A DNA stretch of 64,000 nucleotides. Source: Bacillus alkalisoli. GTDB lineage: Bacteria; Bacillota; Bacilli; Bacillales; Bacillaceae_I. Positions 15,691 through 25,386 of this stretch are shown piece after piece (within the stretch, counting starts at the first letter, position 1; the number at the start of each line of letters is the position of its first letter). The notes below the pieces were generated by a model. It saw nothing but the letters and a program-made list of their open reading frames with translations. It was not told where the DNA came from and ran no database searches. The stretch spans positions 2,746,665 to 2,810,664 of the forward strand of contig NZ_KZ454944.1 in NCBI RefSeq assembly GCF_002797415.1, written 5' to 3'. Position numbers and translations under genes: made by a program.

Positions 15691-17896
15691 TTGTAAACTC
15701 CTTTTCTCCTGAATCTTTTTTTATTTTTGACGGCCACCAATTCCAATGACCAAGTATTGACACAATCGCAGGTACGAGCATTCCGCGAACTAAGAAAGCA
15801 TCCATTAAAATACCAATACTTACAATAAAGCCGAACATGAATAACTCTAAAATCGGTTGAGTCATTAATACACCGAACGTTGCAGCAAGTATTAATCCTG
15901 CAGAAGAAATAACTCCACCTGTTAAAGCAACACCACGGCGGACAGATTCTTGCATGCTGAATCTTCTATTCTCTTCTTTTATTCGAGAGATTAACATTAT
16001 ATTATAGTCTACACCAAGCGCCACAAGGAAAACAAAGGAATATAGTGGTATGCGATAGCTCATTCCTTCATAACCGAAGAAGTTTTCAAATATAAACCAA
16101 CTTAACCCTAATGCTGAAGCGTAAGAAAGTAAAATCGTAGCCATCATATAAATAGGCGCAATAAGAGAACGACTATGGAATATTAACATCCCAAAAATAA
16201 CCAATGTAACCACGATAATTACGATTAATGTATCTCTATCATTTATTGCACGTATATCTGCTTGTTTAGCAGTTTGACCAGTAAAATGAATGGCATACTC
16301 ATCCAATGATAACCCACTTTCCACTAATAGGTCATCTTTTTGCTCGCTCCATTGAGTCAGAGCGTCTAGTGCTTCTTTGTCATATGGATTCATATCTAAA
16401 ACAATATCAAATTTTAATGCTTTTTCTTGATCATCCAACCAACGACTACCTATTCGTCCACCAGTCTCAATCACATCCATATCGGGAAAAGTGGTAGAAA
16501 GCACTCCTTCTAATGATAAAAGGTTCTCACTTAAATTTTCTAATGCCCTTAGTTCTTCATTATCAAATGTATAGGTTGATTTCTTTTCTAATAGAACTGT
16601 CACCGGAGCGAGTTCGCCAGCAGGAAACTCTGCTTCTAATTGCTCAAAGCCAACTCTTGAGTTCATATCTTCTGGAAAAGATTTAATAAGATTAAAAGAA
16701 TATTGGATGGATAAAGCGTTTAATCCATTAATCATTAAAAATACTAATACAATTCCTCCAGCAACATATGGCTTCTTTGTTACAAAAGAACCGATTCGAC
16801 TCCAAAAGCGGTTTTTTTGTAACGTTTTTTCTCCAACCTTTGGGATCGCTGGCCAAAACGCACGACGACCACAAATCGTAAACAATGCAGGTACTAGCGT
16901 TAAACCAGCTAATAATACGATAACGATTGTAATCGCAAAAACAGGGCCGAAATTTTGATACGGTCCGTAGGTTGCTAATAATAAAACTAACATAGCAGCA
17001 AATACCGTACCACCGCTAAAGAATATTGGCTCAGCCACTTCTTTCACAGCTTCACGCATTGCTTCATACTTATTTTCCGTTTTACGTAGTTCCTCACGAT
17101 AACGAGAGAAAACAAATAAACAGTAATCCGTTGTTGCCCCAAATAGCAAAATCATCACAATCGATAAAGATTGTGCTTCAATGGCAAACACTTCATTTGC
17201 AGCAAACATTCCTAACACTCTATCTACTACTTGATACACAATTGCTACTGCTACTAACGGAATAATTGCTAGTAACGGAGAGCGATAAATAACGATTAAT
17301 AATACAAGTACTAGTGCAATTGTAGAAAATAGTAAAACTAAGTCAGCATTAGAGAAAATAGCAATTGTGTCAGATGCAATTCCAGCAGGACCTGTAATTT
17401 TTAAAGAGCCCGCTACTAATAACTCATCTGCAAATTGTTGAATAGCATTGACTGCAGTATTAATGTCAGCCATCTCTACACTATCTTTCATCATAAGAGG
17501 TAAAACGAGTGTTGTACCACTTTCTGATAGGAACGCTTCTTTTGTTTCATTTGGAAAGAGGTGAAATGGAACAGAGGATTCAATTGCAAACTCGTCCGTT
17601 TTATCTGTTATCCATTCACTCACTTTGTCTATTTGTTGATAGTTATCTTTATTCCAACCTTTTTCATTATAAAAAACTAACAACCCTAGTAATCCGCTGT
17701 CATCAGGAAAATAGTTTTCAAGCTTCTCGCTAGCTACAACTGACTGGGTATCTTTAGGTAAATCATTTTCTCCCGTGTTTACTTTATAGTCATTGGCAGA
17801 TGGTGCAGCACTTAAAGCACCTGCAAGTATTATCCAAATACCAACAATAAGCCAAACCCATTTTCTTTTCGATGTTAATTCAGCTAACCTTATCAT
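15683..17896 (-). CDS. MMPL/RND-type transporter (YdfJ-like)
   Basis: A 737-residue transporter of the MMPL family with two halves, each having one helix, a large extracytoplasmic loop and five helices. The MMPL signatures FGATTDYCLFVFSRYREE (near 255) and VALGVDYNIMLISRIKEE (near 620) are present, each with the Asp-Tyr pair that relays protons. It probably exports lipophilic compounds or drugs. In B. subtilis the homolog ydfJ is controlled by the two-component system YdfHI; here a sensor kinase and regulator lie directly upstream on the same strand, which suggests a similar arrangement with an unrelated OmpR-type system. Confidence 0.9.
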   Translation of the reverse strand: MIRLAELTSKRKWVWLIVGIWIILAGALSAAPSANDYKVNTGENDLPKDTQSVVASEKLENYFPDDSGLLGLLVFYNEKGWNKDNYQQIDKVSEWITDKTDEFAIESSVPFHLFPNETKEAFLSESGTTLVLPLMMKDSVEMADINTAVNAIQQFADELLVAGSLKITGPAGIASDTIAIFSNADLVLLFSTIALVLVLLIVIYRSPLLAIIPLVAVAIVYQVVDRVLGMFAANEVFAIEAQSLSIVMILLFGATTDYCLFVFSRYREELRKTENKYEAMREAVKEVAEPIFFSGGTVFAAMLVLLLATYGPYQNFGPVFAITIVIVLLAGLTLVPALFTICGRRAFWPAIPKVGEKTLQKNRFWSRIGSFVTKKPYVAGGIVLVFLMINGLNALSIQYSFNLIKSFPEDMNSRVGFEQLEAEFPAGELAPVTVLLEKKSTYTFDNEELRALENLSENLLSLEGVLSTTFPDMDVIETGGRIGSRWLDDQEKALKFDIVLDMNPYDKEALDALTQWSEQKDDLLVESGLSLDEYAIHFTGQTAKQADIRAINDRDTLIVIIVVTLVIFGMLIFHSRSLIAPIYMMATILLSYASALGLSWFIFENFFGYEGMSYRIPLYSFVFLVALGVDYNIMLISRIKEENRRFSMQESVRRGVALTGGVISSAGLILAATFGVLMTQPILELFMFGFIVSIGILMDAFLVRGMLVPAIVSILGHWNWWPSKIKKDSGEKEFTNE

Positions 17897-17990
17897 CTTT
17901 TCCTCATTTCTGACATTCTTGTCTATTTATTCGTCATTAACAAAATCTATATTAACCTATGAATATGAATGGAATATGAACAAACATTTT

Positions 17991-19385
17991 TTATCGATTG
18001 TTTGATATCTGTAAAGAGAATGTAAATTCAGTTCCAATTCCTACTTCACTTTTTACCTTTATATCTGATTCATGCAGTAAAATAATAGATTTCACAATGG
18101 AAAGTCCAATCCCCGTACCAATTTTTTTCGAGCGTGCTTTGTCTGATTTATAAAATCTATCCCATATAAAAGGAAGTTCCTCTTCTTTTATTCCTATTCC
18201 TTCGTCACGCACTATTATCTTTACTTTGTCTTTTTCTTTTTCTAGTTTCAAATAGGTGGAGCTATGAGCAGGAGAAAAGTGAATTGCATTGCCAATTAAA
18301 TTGATAAAAACTTGTTCCATTCTATCTTGGTCAGCGAATACATATAGATCCTCTTTTGGTGTTTGAAACTTAATATCCATTTTCGCCCCCTTTAATTGTG
18401 GTTCCAATTTTGCAGTTATAACACGTAATTGTTCAGTTAAGTTGTAGTTTTTCGGATAGAGTTTTAATTGACCTGACTCTAACTGCGACACTTCTAATAA
18501 ATCATTCACCAACTTTATTAATCGTTCTGTTTCTTCTTTCATAAGTAAGTAATAATGTTTTTTTCTTTCATTAGGTATTGTTCCATCTAATAATGCGATT
18601 AGAAAACCTTTGATAGATGTTAGTGGGGAACGTAAATCATGAGACACATTTGCTAAAAATTCTCTTCGCATCTCTTCTAAACTTTCTAATTCCGTTGCCA
18701 TATAATTAAAGCTCTCTCCGAGTTGGCCAATTTCATCTTTTGTAGCGATAATCACTTCTTCGGAGAAATCCCCTTTAGCCATTTTTAATGCAATCTTATT
18801 CATTTCCCTTAGCGGAGTTGTAATTTTCCTAGAAATAAACCAAAGGATGATTCCAGCAACACAAATGGTGATGATTAAAGTGAATAATACCATCCATATT
18901 ACTTGTTCATATTCGTGTAACAAATCATGATAGACAATCACCATGAAAAAACCATTTTCATCTAATGGAGATTGATCTGAGTATATATAAATAAAATCCT
19001 GTTCAATTTTCATTCCACCAGCTAACTTCTCTCCAGACGTTAGCATTTCATTCACTTTTTCTTCTATTTTATAGGACGTAATCTTACTACTTGTTGGCTC
19101 GTACACTAGTTTCCCTTCTTTATCAAAAAGAAAAATACTACTGTTTTTTTGTTGTAAACTACTTTGAAGGGATGAATTCAAGATAGAGTCATCCCATTTT
19201 TTAATCTCGGATTGATCCAGTTGTTCTTTAATTTGCTCGTGGTGAAAATTGTACGTATCTTCGTAATTACTATAAAGTTGAATATGAAATAGATAAAGAA
19301 AGATAGAATTAAATAATAGGAAAGAAAACATTACGATAAAGGAATAGGTAATAAAAAGTTTTCGAAATATACTAGTTTTAATCAT
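17991..19385 (-). CDS. Sensor histidine kinase
   Basis: A 464-residue membrane kinase: helix 1 at about 10-34, an extracytoplasmic sensor of about 125 residues, helix 2 at about 162-185, a HAMP domain (185-237), the HisKA phosphoacceptor FLANVSHDLRSPL (His249), and an HATPase domain with NLIGNAIHFS, RDEGIGI and GTGIGLSIVKSI. It overlaps the regulator gene by one base, so the pair is translated together. The stimulus cannot be told. The MMPL transporter gene 94 bp downstream is its likely target or functional partner. Confidence 0.93.
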   Translation of the reverse strand: MIKTSIFRKLFITYSFIVMFSFLLFNSIFLYLFHIQLYSNYEDTYNFHHEQIKEQLDQSEIKKWDDSILNSSLQSSLQQKNSSIFLFDKEGKLVYEPTSSKITSYKIEEKVNEMLTSGEKLAGGMKIEQDFIYIYSDQSPLDENGFFMVIVYHDLLHEYEQVIWMVLFTLIITICVAGIILWFISRKITTPLREMNKIALKMAKGDFSEEVIIATKDEIGQLGESFNYMATELESLEEMRREFLANVSHDLRSPLTSIKGFLIALLDGTIPNERKKHYYLLMKEETERLIKLVNDLLEVSQLESGQLKLYPKNYNLTEQLRVITAKLEPQLKGAKMDIKFQTPKEDLYVFADQDRMEQVFINLIGNAIHFSPAHSSTYLKLEKEKDKVKIIVRDEGIGIKEEELPFIWDRFYKSDKARSKKIGTGIGLSIVKSIILLHESDIKVKSEVGIGTEFTFSLQISNNR

Positions 19386-20074
19386 TATTTTTCACCTATT
19401 TCTAGTTTATATCCTATTCCTCTAATCGTTTGAATCAACAAGTTTTTTTCTTTTAGTTTTTCTCGCAACCTCTTAATATGAACATCCACCGTTCTCGAAT
19501 CACCTTCAAAACTATCTCCCCAAATTCTATCTAATAGTTGTTGTCTAGTAAAAACTTGATTAGGATTGGAGGCTAGAAAATAAATGAGTTCTAGCTCTTT
19601 TTTAGGCAGGGAGACTTCAGTATCACGAAGAAATACTTTAAATTGATTCACATCAATAAATATAGAACCTAGCTTAATGTTTTCTTTCCGTTCTTCTTTT
19701 CTAGAACTTCTTCTTAAAACAGCTTTCATACGCGCAACTAATTCATTTGGGTCAAATGGTTTTACAATATAGTCATCTGCCCCTAATTCTAATCCGCGTA
19801 TTTTATCATAGCTTTCACCTTTACCAGTTAGCATGATAATAGGTATATGCTTATTTTCTAAACGAATCATCTTACATACTTCCCAACCATTCATTTCAGG
19901 TAGCATGATGTCTAGCAAAACGAAATCCGGTTTTTCATCGTAAAATTTAGCTAAACCTACTTCGCCATCTAAAGCAATGTTTGAGTTGTATCCTTGTTTG
20001 TCCATATATAACTGAATGAGGTCACATATATTTGGATCATCTTCTACTATTAATACTTTTATCTGCTCTTTCAA
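19385..20074 (-). CDS. OmpR-family response regulator
   Basis: A regulator of about 229 residues: a receiver domain with VLIVEDD, the phosphorylated Asp in LLDIMLPEMNGW and the conserved Lys in VKPF, then a winged-helix DNA-binding domain with LPKKELELIYFLA and RTVDVHIKRLREKL. Start: TTG at 20074 has GAGGTG six bases upstream; the in-frame GTG at 20083 is itself part of that site. It is the first gene of the regulator, kinase, transporter operon. Confidence 0.93.
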   Translation of the reverse strand: MKEQIKVLIVEDDPNICDLIQLYMDKQGYNSNIALDGEVGLAKFYDEKPDFVLLDIMLPEMNGWEVCKMIRLENKHIPIIMLTGKGESYDKIRGLELGADDYIVKPFDPNELVARMKAVLRRSSRKEERKENIKLGSIFIDVNQFKVFLRDTEVSLPKKELELIYFLASNPNQVFTRQQLLDRIWGDSFEGDSRTVDVHIKRLREKLKEKNLLIQTIRGIGYKLEIGEK

Positions 20075-20156
20075 TATTTTCACCTCAATAACACTTGTTT
20101 AATTAACTTGTCACTGTTTACAATAGCATATTATTATGAACAGAAAATGAACGAAA

Positions 20157-20192
20157 AAAGCAATACGACCTTAAGAGTAGGTGTATTGCTTT
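20157..20192 (-). terminator. Rho-independent terminator of the MFS gene
   Basis: AAAGCAATAC pairs with GTATTGCTTT, with an ACC/GGT extension. On the minus strand it is followed by TTTCGTTC. It lies ten bases past the MFS stop. Confidence 0.78.
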
Positions 20193-20201
20193 AACCAGTA
20201 A

Positions 20202-21368
20202 TTAGAATTTTTTTAAAAATAACACCCACGTCGAACCTAACATAATTAGTATTAGACCAGCAACTATGTAAACAGATGATAATCCGATTATGCCAAGTAA
20301 GGAAAATGTTACGAATGGCCCTAACGCTGCACCTATATCGACTACAACTGTGTGAACAGTCATTACTTTTACTTTATCCAAGTGTGCGGCAGCATTCGTT
20401 GCAATGGTATCAGTAGTAGTCACAAAGATAGTTGAAAGTAGCTGAAAAATCAATAATCCACTAATAAGTATATAAATGGATTGAATAATCCCTAGGAAAA
20501 TTAACATAGCGCCACCAAAAAATAGTGGAATGAGTAATACTTTTAACATCCTTTGTTTTGAATATAGTTGTTTTCCGATCCACGGTGCTACAAATGGGTC
20601 CCATCCCCATCTTATAGCTTGTAAAATACCTGCAAGACTAGCAACCCCAATAGTAAATTGAGCTACTGTCCAATGTTCTAAGTATGCTATTTCAATTAAA
20701 GGGCTTAATGTAGAAGCAAATAGCCCAAAAACTATAAAGCCCATTGTCGCTCCTGTAACAAATACCATGCTTACGTACGGGGTTAACCATTTTTTCTTAA
20801 CTTTAGGTGAATTTTCTGTTTGATTTGTTCTTTTTGAAACTGGAACTAGTAGAATTACAGCAGGAATGGCAATTAATCCCAGAGCCGCAAATATTGTTGT
20901 GACAAAGAAAATGGAAGTTTGATCAACAAGGAATCCTCCTGCAAGCATTCCTATTAACCCCCCTAATCCCCAAATTCCATTATAAAGTCCAACAAATTTC
21001 CCGCGATTATGATCATTCGTAACATCTATTACAGTTAGAAAGCCACCTAATCTCAGCAAGGACCAGGCAACTCCCCATAACGCTCTCATAAAAACTAACA
21101 CCCAGAAGCTTTGTATCGTTCCGTAAGAGAAGGTTGTAATTACGGCAAGTGATAAGGCTATAAATACACCAGTTCTTAATTGAAAATGTTTATAGAACAA
21201 TCCAACTAGTGGATTTATAGGTAATCGCACAAAACGGTTTATCGATAGTAGAATACCAATTTGCCAAATAGCAGTTAATCCAAACTCTCTCCAATATAAA
21301 GGTAAAACGATAAATAGCAATGCTTCCCCTAGAACTGCTACTGCTGTTACTAAAGCAATTCCTACCAC
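20202..21368 (-). CDS. MFS transporter, N-terminus possibly frameshifted
   Basis: A 388-residue major facilitator protein with about eleven visible helices and the MFS-like segment RFVRLPINPLVGLFY in loop 2-3. The substrate is unknown. The annotated start, GTG at 21368, lacks a ribosome site and cuts into the first helix, and an in-frame TAA lies two codons upstream. In the neighbouring frame directly upstream the sequence encodes KKGIQLFLFGGILFVYTIK, which looks like the missing start of helix 1. Removing one G from the GGG at 21367-21370 would join the two as YTIK-VVGIAL. So this may be a frameshifted gene or a sequencing error. Confidence 0.75.
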   Translation of the reverse strand: MVGIALVTAVAVLGEALLFIVLPLYWREFGLTAIWQIGILLSINRFVRLPINPLVGLFYKHFQLRTGVFIALSLAVITTFSYGTIQSFWVLVFMRALWGVAWSLLRLGGFLTVIDVTNDHNRGKFVGLYNGIWGLGGLIGMLAGGFLVDQTSIFFVTTIFAALGLIAIPAVILLVPVSKRTNQTENSPKVKKKWLTPYVSMVFVTGATMGFIVFGLFASTLSPLIEIAYLEHWTVAQFTIGVASLAGILQAIRWGWDPFVAPWIGKQLYSKQRMLKVLLIPLFFGGAMLIFLGIIQSIYILISGLLIFQLLSTIFVTTTDTIATNAAAHLDKVKVMTVHTVVVDIGAALGPFVTFSLLGIIGLSSVYIVAGLILIMLGSTWVLFLKKF

Positions 21369-21571
21369 CCTTTATTGTGTAGACAAAAAGTATTCCCCCA
21401 AATAAAAATAATTGAATACCTTTTTTAAAATTGCAAAGTATTTTAGAACAAAATATATAAATTATTTCAAAAAAAGAAAAATTATACAATCTTTTTCAGA
21501 AAAATGTATTATAGAATAAGTAAATAAAAATTGGGGGTAAGATTTTATTTTCACATTAGGAGGATTAGAAC

Positions 21572-22327
21572 TTGCAGAAATTAGATAGAAAAATTGCGGT
21601 CGTAACTGGCGCTAGTAGTGAAGTAGATATGGGTACCTCAATTTGTAGGAAACTGGCTAGCAATGGTGTGGATGTATTTTTTACTCATTGGAAAGCTGAA
21701 ATTGGATGGCTAGAACAATTTATAAATGAACTTAAAGCTCTTGGAGTCAAAACTGACTGTGCTGAAATTGACTTTTCCACTAAAGATGCAGCCAGTAACG
21801 TTATGAAAGCAGTGGAAAGCAGCTTAGGGATTCCATCTATTTTAGTCAATAATGCAGCGCATTCCACAAATGATGGGTACGAATTGTTAGATGCTGAAAC
21901 CCTTGATATTCATTATGCCGTTAACATGAGAACTACGTTTTTACTTTGTACCGAATTTGCTAAAAGATATAAAGTGAGTAATCTAAGTTCTGGCAGAATT
22001 ATCAATATGACTTCTGGGCAAGATATTTCTCCTATGCCTGGAGAGCTGGCCTATGTTGCAACAAAAGGAGCTATTTCCGCATTTACGAAATCTCTTTCTG
22101 CTGAATTGGCTCCTATTGGTATTACAGTTAACGCTATAAATCCTGGACCAACTGATTCTACTTGGATGAATGATGAAATTAGAGACTATTTAAGGCCAAA
22201 ATTTGGCTTAGGACGAATTGGAAAACCAGAGGATGTAGCGAACTTAATAAATTTTCTGGTGAATGAAGAAGGTGGTTGGATTACGGGTCAGATAATTCAT
22301 TCGGAAGGTGGATTTTTAAGAAGTTAA
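21572..22327 (+). CDS. Short-chain dehydrogenase/reductase (FabG-like)
   Basis: A 251-residue classical SDR: cofactor motif TGASSEVDMG (residues 12-21), VNNAAHS (near 92), catalytic Ser148, Tyr161 and Lys165 in the S-Y-x-x-x-K arrangement, and NPGPTDS after them. It reduces or oxidises an unknown carbonyl or alcohol with NAD(P)H. The glycine motif has an insertion compared with the usual TGxxxGIG. Start: TTG at 21572 with AGGAGG upstream. Confidence 0.88.
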   Translation: MQKLDRKIAVVTGASSEVDMGTSICRKLASNGVDVFFTHWKAEIGWLEQFINELKALGVKTDCAEIDFSTKDAASNVMKAVESSLGIPSILVNNAAHSTNDGYELLDAETLDIHYAVNMRTTFLLCTEFAKRYKVSNLSSGRIINMTSGQDISPMPGELAYVATKGAISAFTKSLSAELAPIGITVNAINPGPTDSTWMNDEIRDYLRPKFGLGRIGKPEDVANLINFLVNEEGGWITGQIIHSEGGFLRS

Positions 22328-22445
22328 TATAACAACCTATTGAGATTATAAGTTTCGAGCTCTTTTCAAATCTCATTGATTTCACTAATAATAATTACAA
22401 AATAGGCAAAAATACCTGTAAGTATTAGTGAAATGAGGTGAGGTA

Positions 22446-23009
22446 TTGAAGCAAAAAGAAATGTTTCTTAAAATTGTGGAGACGCGTGTGGAGTTGTATG
22501 AGTTTATGGATAAATACTGGGAACAATATTCTAGTTTCCATACTTGGCAATTTTGGACGAATGTCTTTATGCTTCTTTTCCCAATCTTTATTCTGTATAA
22601 AGTACTTGATCGTAAAAAAGCATTTGAGATTGGCTTTTATGGTTTTGCAGTTCATACTATTGCATCTTACTTAGATATTTATGGGATAAGAATGGGGTTT
22701 TGGGGATATCCTTATCAAATTTCAACTTATGTAGCCGCTAATATCGCTCTGGATGCTTCTCTTATTCCGATAAGTTTTATGCTTATTTATCAATATACAT
22801 ATCATAATAAAAAGCGTTTCTATTTAGTTACTTTGATTGGAATATGTGCATTTTCCTTTATTATAAAACCGATATTAAAATCCCACGGTCTTTTCTATAT
22901 GGGAGAAGGATTTACATTCTTATATCTATCCTTGTACTATGTTGCAGCAATTGCGTCCTCGATCGCAGTTGTTAAAATATTCCATGGTTTTCAAAAAGGA
23001 AAATTATAA
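22446..23009 (+). CDS. CBO0543-like integral membrane protein
   Basis: A 187-residue membrane protein with about five helices and short polar loops; conserved-looking features include HTIASYLDIYGIRMGFWGYP and an LKSHGLFYMGEGF loop. It resembles the CBO0543 family of spore-former membrane proteins, which has no known function. Start: TTG at 22446 with GAGGTGAGG upstream. A strong bidirectional terminator follows. Confidence 0.65.
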   Translation: MKQKEMFLKIVETRVELYEFMDKYWEQYSSFHTWQFWTNVFMLLFPIFILYKVLDRKKAFEIGFYGFAVHTIASYLDIYGIRMGFWGYPYQISTYVAANIALDASLIPISFMLIYQYTYHNKKRFYLVTLIGICAFSFIIKPILKSHGLFYMGEGFTFLYLSLYYVAAIASSIAVVKIFHGFQKGKL

Positions 23010-23010
23010 T

Positions 23011-23049
23011 ATTACAAGAGTGTAACAGGTACGGTTACACTCTTGTAAT
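23011..23049. terminator. Bidirectional terminator between convergent genes
   Basis: Perfect sixteen-base inverted repeat ATTACAAGAGTGTAAC / GTTACACTCTTGTAAT with a 7-nt loop, between the convergent membrane protein and antiporter genes. Confidence 0.85.
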
Positions 23050-23061
23050 ATTTTGTTTCGT

Positions 23062-24585
23062 TTACTTATTTGATGATGTAACAGGTTCCTTGCTAATTTC
23101 TCTATTTTCTTCTTCTCTTTTTTCATTTAATAGACTTTCTAATTGCTTTTTACTTTTTCTATCAGTTAAAACGTAAAGAATATCTTGTTCTTTAATAGTT
23201 GAATCTCCAGAAGGAGTTACTAATCTATCTTCCCGAATAATTGCATTTATTAATGTACCTTTAGGGAAATCTATATCTACAAGTTTTCTCCCTACTATTT
23301 CTGCATCTGAATTTACTTCAAATTCAATTATTTCCGCATTCGCTTTTCCTATCGATACTAACTCTAACGAATGAGGAGAACTCACCTTTTTCACTCCAAC
23401 TAATTTTAATTTTTCAGCAAGGAGCGTAATAGTTGAACCTTGTATTAATGTAGATGTAAGAACTACGAAGAACACTACATTGAAGAATAATTGGCTATTT
23501 GGCAACCCAGCAATCATAGGGAAAGTAGCTAATACAATTGGCACAGCTCCACGAAGACCTGCCCAAGATAAAAAGACTTTTTCATTAAATTTATACTTCA
23601 TCCCGATTGTAGATAAGAAGACTGCAATAGGTCTAGCAACAACCATTAGAACTAAAGATAAAACTAGCCCTTTCCAAATAATATCCCATTGAAAAAGTTG
23701 TCCTGGAAAAACTAATAAGCCAAGTATAGTAAACATTAAGATTTGCATCATCCAAGCAAATCCTTCATTAAATCGGAAGATTGACTGGCGATAAGTCAAT
23801 TCAGAATTCCCTATAATTAATGCGGCTGTATATACTGCAAGGAGTCCACTTCCGCCAATTAATGCTGTTATACTGTATGTCAATAGAGCGAAGGCTAGTG
23901 CGAACACAGGGTACAACCCACTCGAATCCAAGTTAATTTTGTTAATAGAAATAGATCCGAGTTTACCTAGTATAAGACCTAAAATTAAACCTGTAGACAT
24001 TTGCCAAGCGAAATTTATGATTAGTGTGAAATAATTCGGATCAGACGCAATAATCAATTGAATAAAGGATAAAGTTAGAAATACCGCCATCGGATCATTT
24101 GTTCCAGACTCTGCTTCTAATGTCGCACCCATTCTCGCTTTAATATTTTGACCTTTCAGTACTGCAAAAACAGCGGCAGCATCGGTTGAACCTACAATCG
24201 CTCCAAATAAGAAAGCTTCTAGCCAGGTGACATCCAAAATTAGCTTTGCAGCGAATGCTACAATGGTTGAAGTTAAGATAACTCCGATAGTGGCTAAAGA
24301 TAAGGACGGCATTAGTACAGACCTTACTGTTGGCCATTTTGTTTGAAGACCACCTTCAAAGAGTATAATTACAAGCGCAAATATTCCAATTAGTTGCGCA
24401 TATTTTGCATTGTCAAAATAAATAAATCCTAGCCCGTCACTACCAAATAACATACCAACAATAATAAAAAGTACAAGTGCTGGTACGCCTAATCTATTTG
24501 AAAATTTCGTTGTAATAACACCAACTATCAATAGCATTGCGCCTAATAAAATAATTGAATCTACATTAAACCCACTATTAAACAT
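23062..24585 (-). CDS. K+/H+ antiporter of the CPA1 family (NhaP2/CvrA-like)
   Basis: A 507-residue monovalent cation/proton antiporter. The first 390 residues form the membrane domain with twelve or thirteen helices and GSTDAAAVFAVL and EAESGTNDPMAVFLTL, the latter carrying the Asp-Pro pair typical of CPA1 ion binding. Residues about 400-485 form a cytoplasmic TrkA_C-type domain (ISKANAEI... DIDFPKGTLINAIIRED), which marks the NhaP2/CvrA group of potassium-proton antiporters. A charged tail follows. The ATG has GGGGAGG upstream. Confidence 0.9.
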   Translation of the reverse strand: MFNSGFNVDSIILLGAMLLIVGVITTKFSNRLGVPALVLFIIVGMLFGSDGLGFIYFDNAKYAQLIGIFALVIILFEGGLQTKWPTVRSVLMPSLSLATIGVILTSTIVAFAAKLILDVTWLEAFLFGAIVGSTDAAAVFAVLKGQNIKARMGATLEAESGTNDPMAVFLTLSFIQLIIASDPNYFTLIINFAWQMSTGLILGLILGKLGSISINKINLDSSGLYPVFALAFALLTYSITALIGGSGLLAVYTAALIIGNSELTYRQSIFRFNEGFAWMMQILMFTILGLLVFPGQLFQWDIIWKGLVLSLVLMVVARPIAVFLSTIGMKYKFNEKVFLSWAGLRGAVPIVLATFPMIAGLPNSQLFFNVVFFVVLTSTLIQGSTITLLAEKLKLVGVKKVSSPHSLELVSIGKANAEIIEFEVNSDAEIVGRKLVDIDFPKGTLINAIIREDRLVTPSGDSTIKEQDILYVLTDRKSKKQLESLLNEKREEENREISKEPVTSSNK

Positions 24586-24637
24586 AGTATTTTCCTCCCC
24601 TCCGTACGATGTGATCTCTATTTTTTATTTCAATAAA

Positions 24638-25201
24638 CTATAAATTAACATCAATCTTTAAAGTGTTATTGTCATTTTTGTCATCTTTATTTATTCCGAT
24701 ATAGCGGTAAGTTTCGGATGGTGTATTATGATTAAATAAACTTTGTAAAATGGAAACAGCTATACCTTTTTTATATGCATGATAGCCAAACGTCTTTCTT
24801 AACGTATGAGTCCCAATCTTCCCATAAAGACCTACATTGTTTGCTGCATTATTAACAATACGATATGCTTGTTGCCTAGAAATCGGTTTTTCACATTTTC
24901 GTGATTTAAAAAGATAATCACTCGATTCAAGTTTTTCTGATTGAACATATATAGTAATTGCATTTTGAACAATATTATTTATATAAATGGACTGCTCGTC
25001 TACTATAGATATATAAAACTCTTTTACACATCCGTTATCTTCTATAACTTCGCTAACTTTTATATGTAACAATTCATTAATTCTAATTCCTGTGTTAATC
25101 CCCATAACAAAAAATAAATAGTCTCTTAAAGACTGCTTTTTTAAATGTTCTTTCATTAATGTGATATGCTTTGACTCTTTAATAGCCTCTACACATTCCA
25201 A
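24638..25201 (-). CDS. Tyrosine recombinase, catalytic domain only
   Basis: A 187-residue integrase/recombinase that consists almost only of the catalytic domain. The residues of the active site are visible: Arg40 in TGIRINEL, His132 and Arg135 in HTLRKTFGYH, His158 in LFNHNTP, and Tyr167 in TYRYIGI. The N-terminal core-binding domain of XerC/D and phage integrases is absent, as in a known group of short recombinases in bacilli and their phages. No att site or other phage gene was found nearby. The TTG at 25201 has GAAGGTG upstream. The 13-bp palindromes at 25217-25260 lie directly in front. Confidence 0.85.
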   Translation of the reverse strand: MECVEAIKESKHITLMKEHLKKQSLRDYLFFVMGINTGIRINELLHIKVSEVIEDNGCVKEFYISIVDEQSIYINNIVQNAITIYVQSEKLESSDYLFKSRKCEKPISRQQAYRIVNNAANNVGLYGKIGTHTLRKTFGYHAYKKGIAVSILQSLFNHNTPSETYRYIGINKDDKNDNNTLKIDVNL

Positions 25202-25216
25202 CCATTATCACCTTCC

Positions 25217-25260
25217 TTATGTAACATAACTTAATTATATCATGTATTTGTGTAACATAA
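25217..25260. promoter_or_regulatory. Two copies of a 13-bp palindrome upstream of the recombinase
   Basis: TTATGTAACATAA (25217-25229) is a perfect palindrome around a central A, and TTGTGTAACATAA (25248-25260) repeats it with one change. The centres are 31 bp apart, close to three helical turns. They may be operators of the recombinase gene or recombinase-binding sites. Confidence 0.5.
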
Positions 25261-25386
25261 TAAATGTTAATAACTAGTTCAAAAAACATTTTAAACTATT
25301 ACAGTTGTTAGATTGTTGAATAATATAAAAACTTGAATTAATATGGAGGAAATATCATTTATTGAAATGGTGAAAAGAGGATTGAT

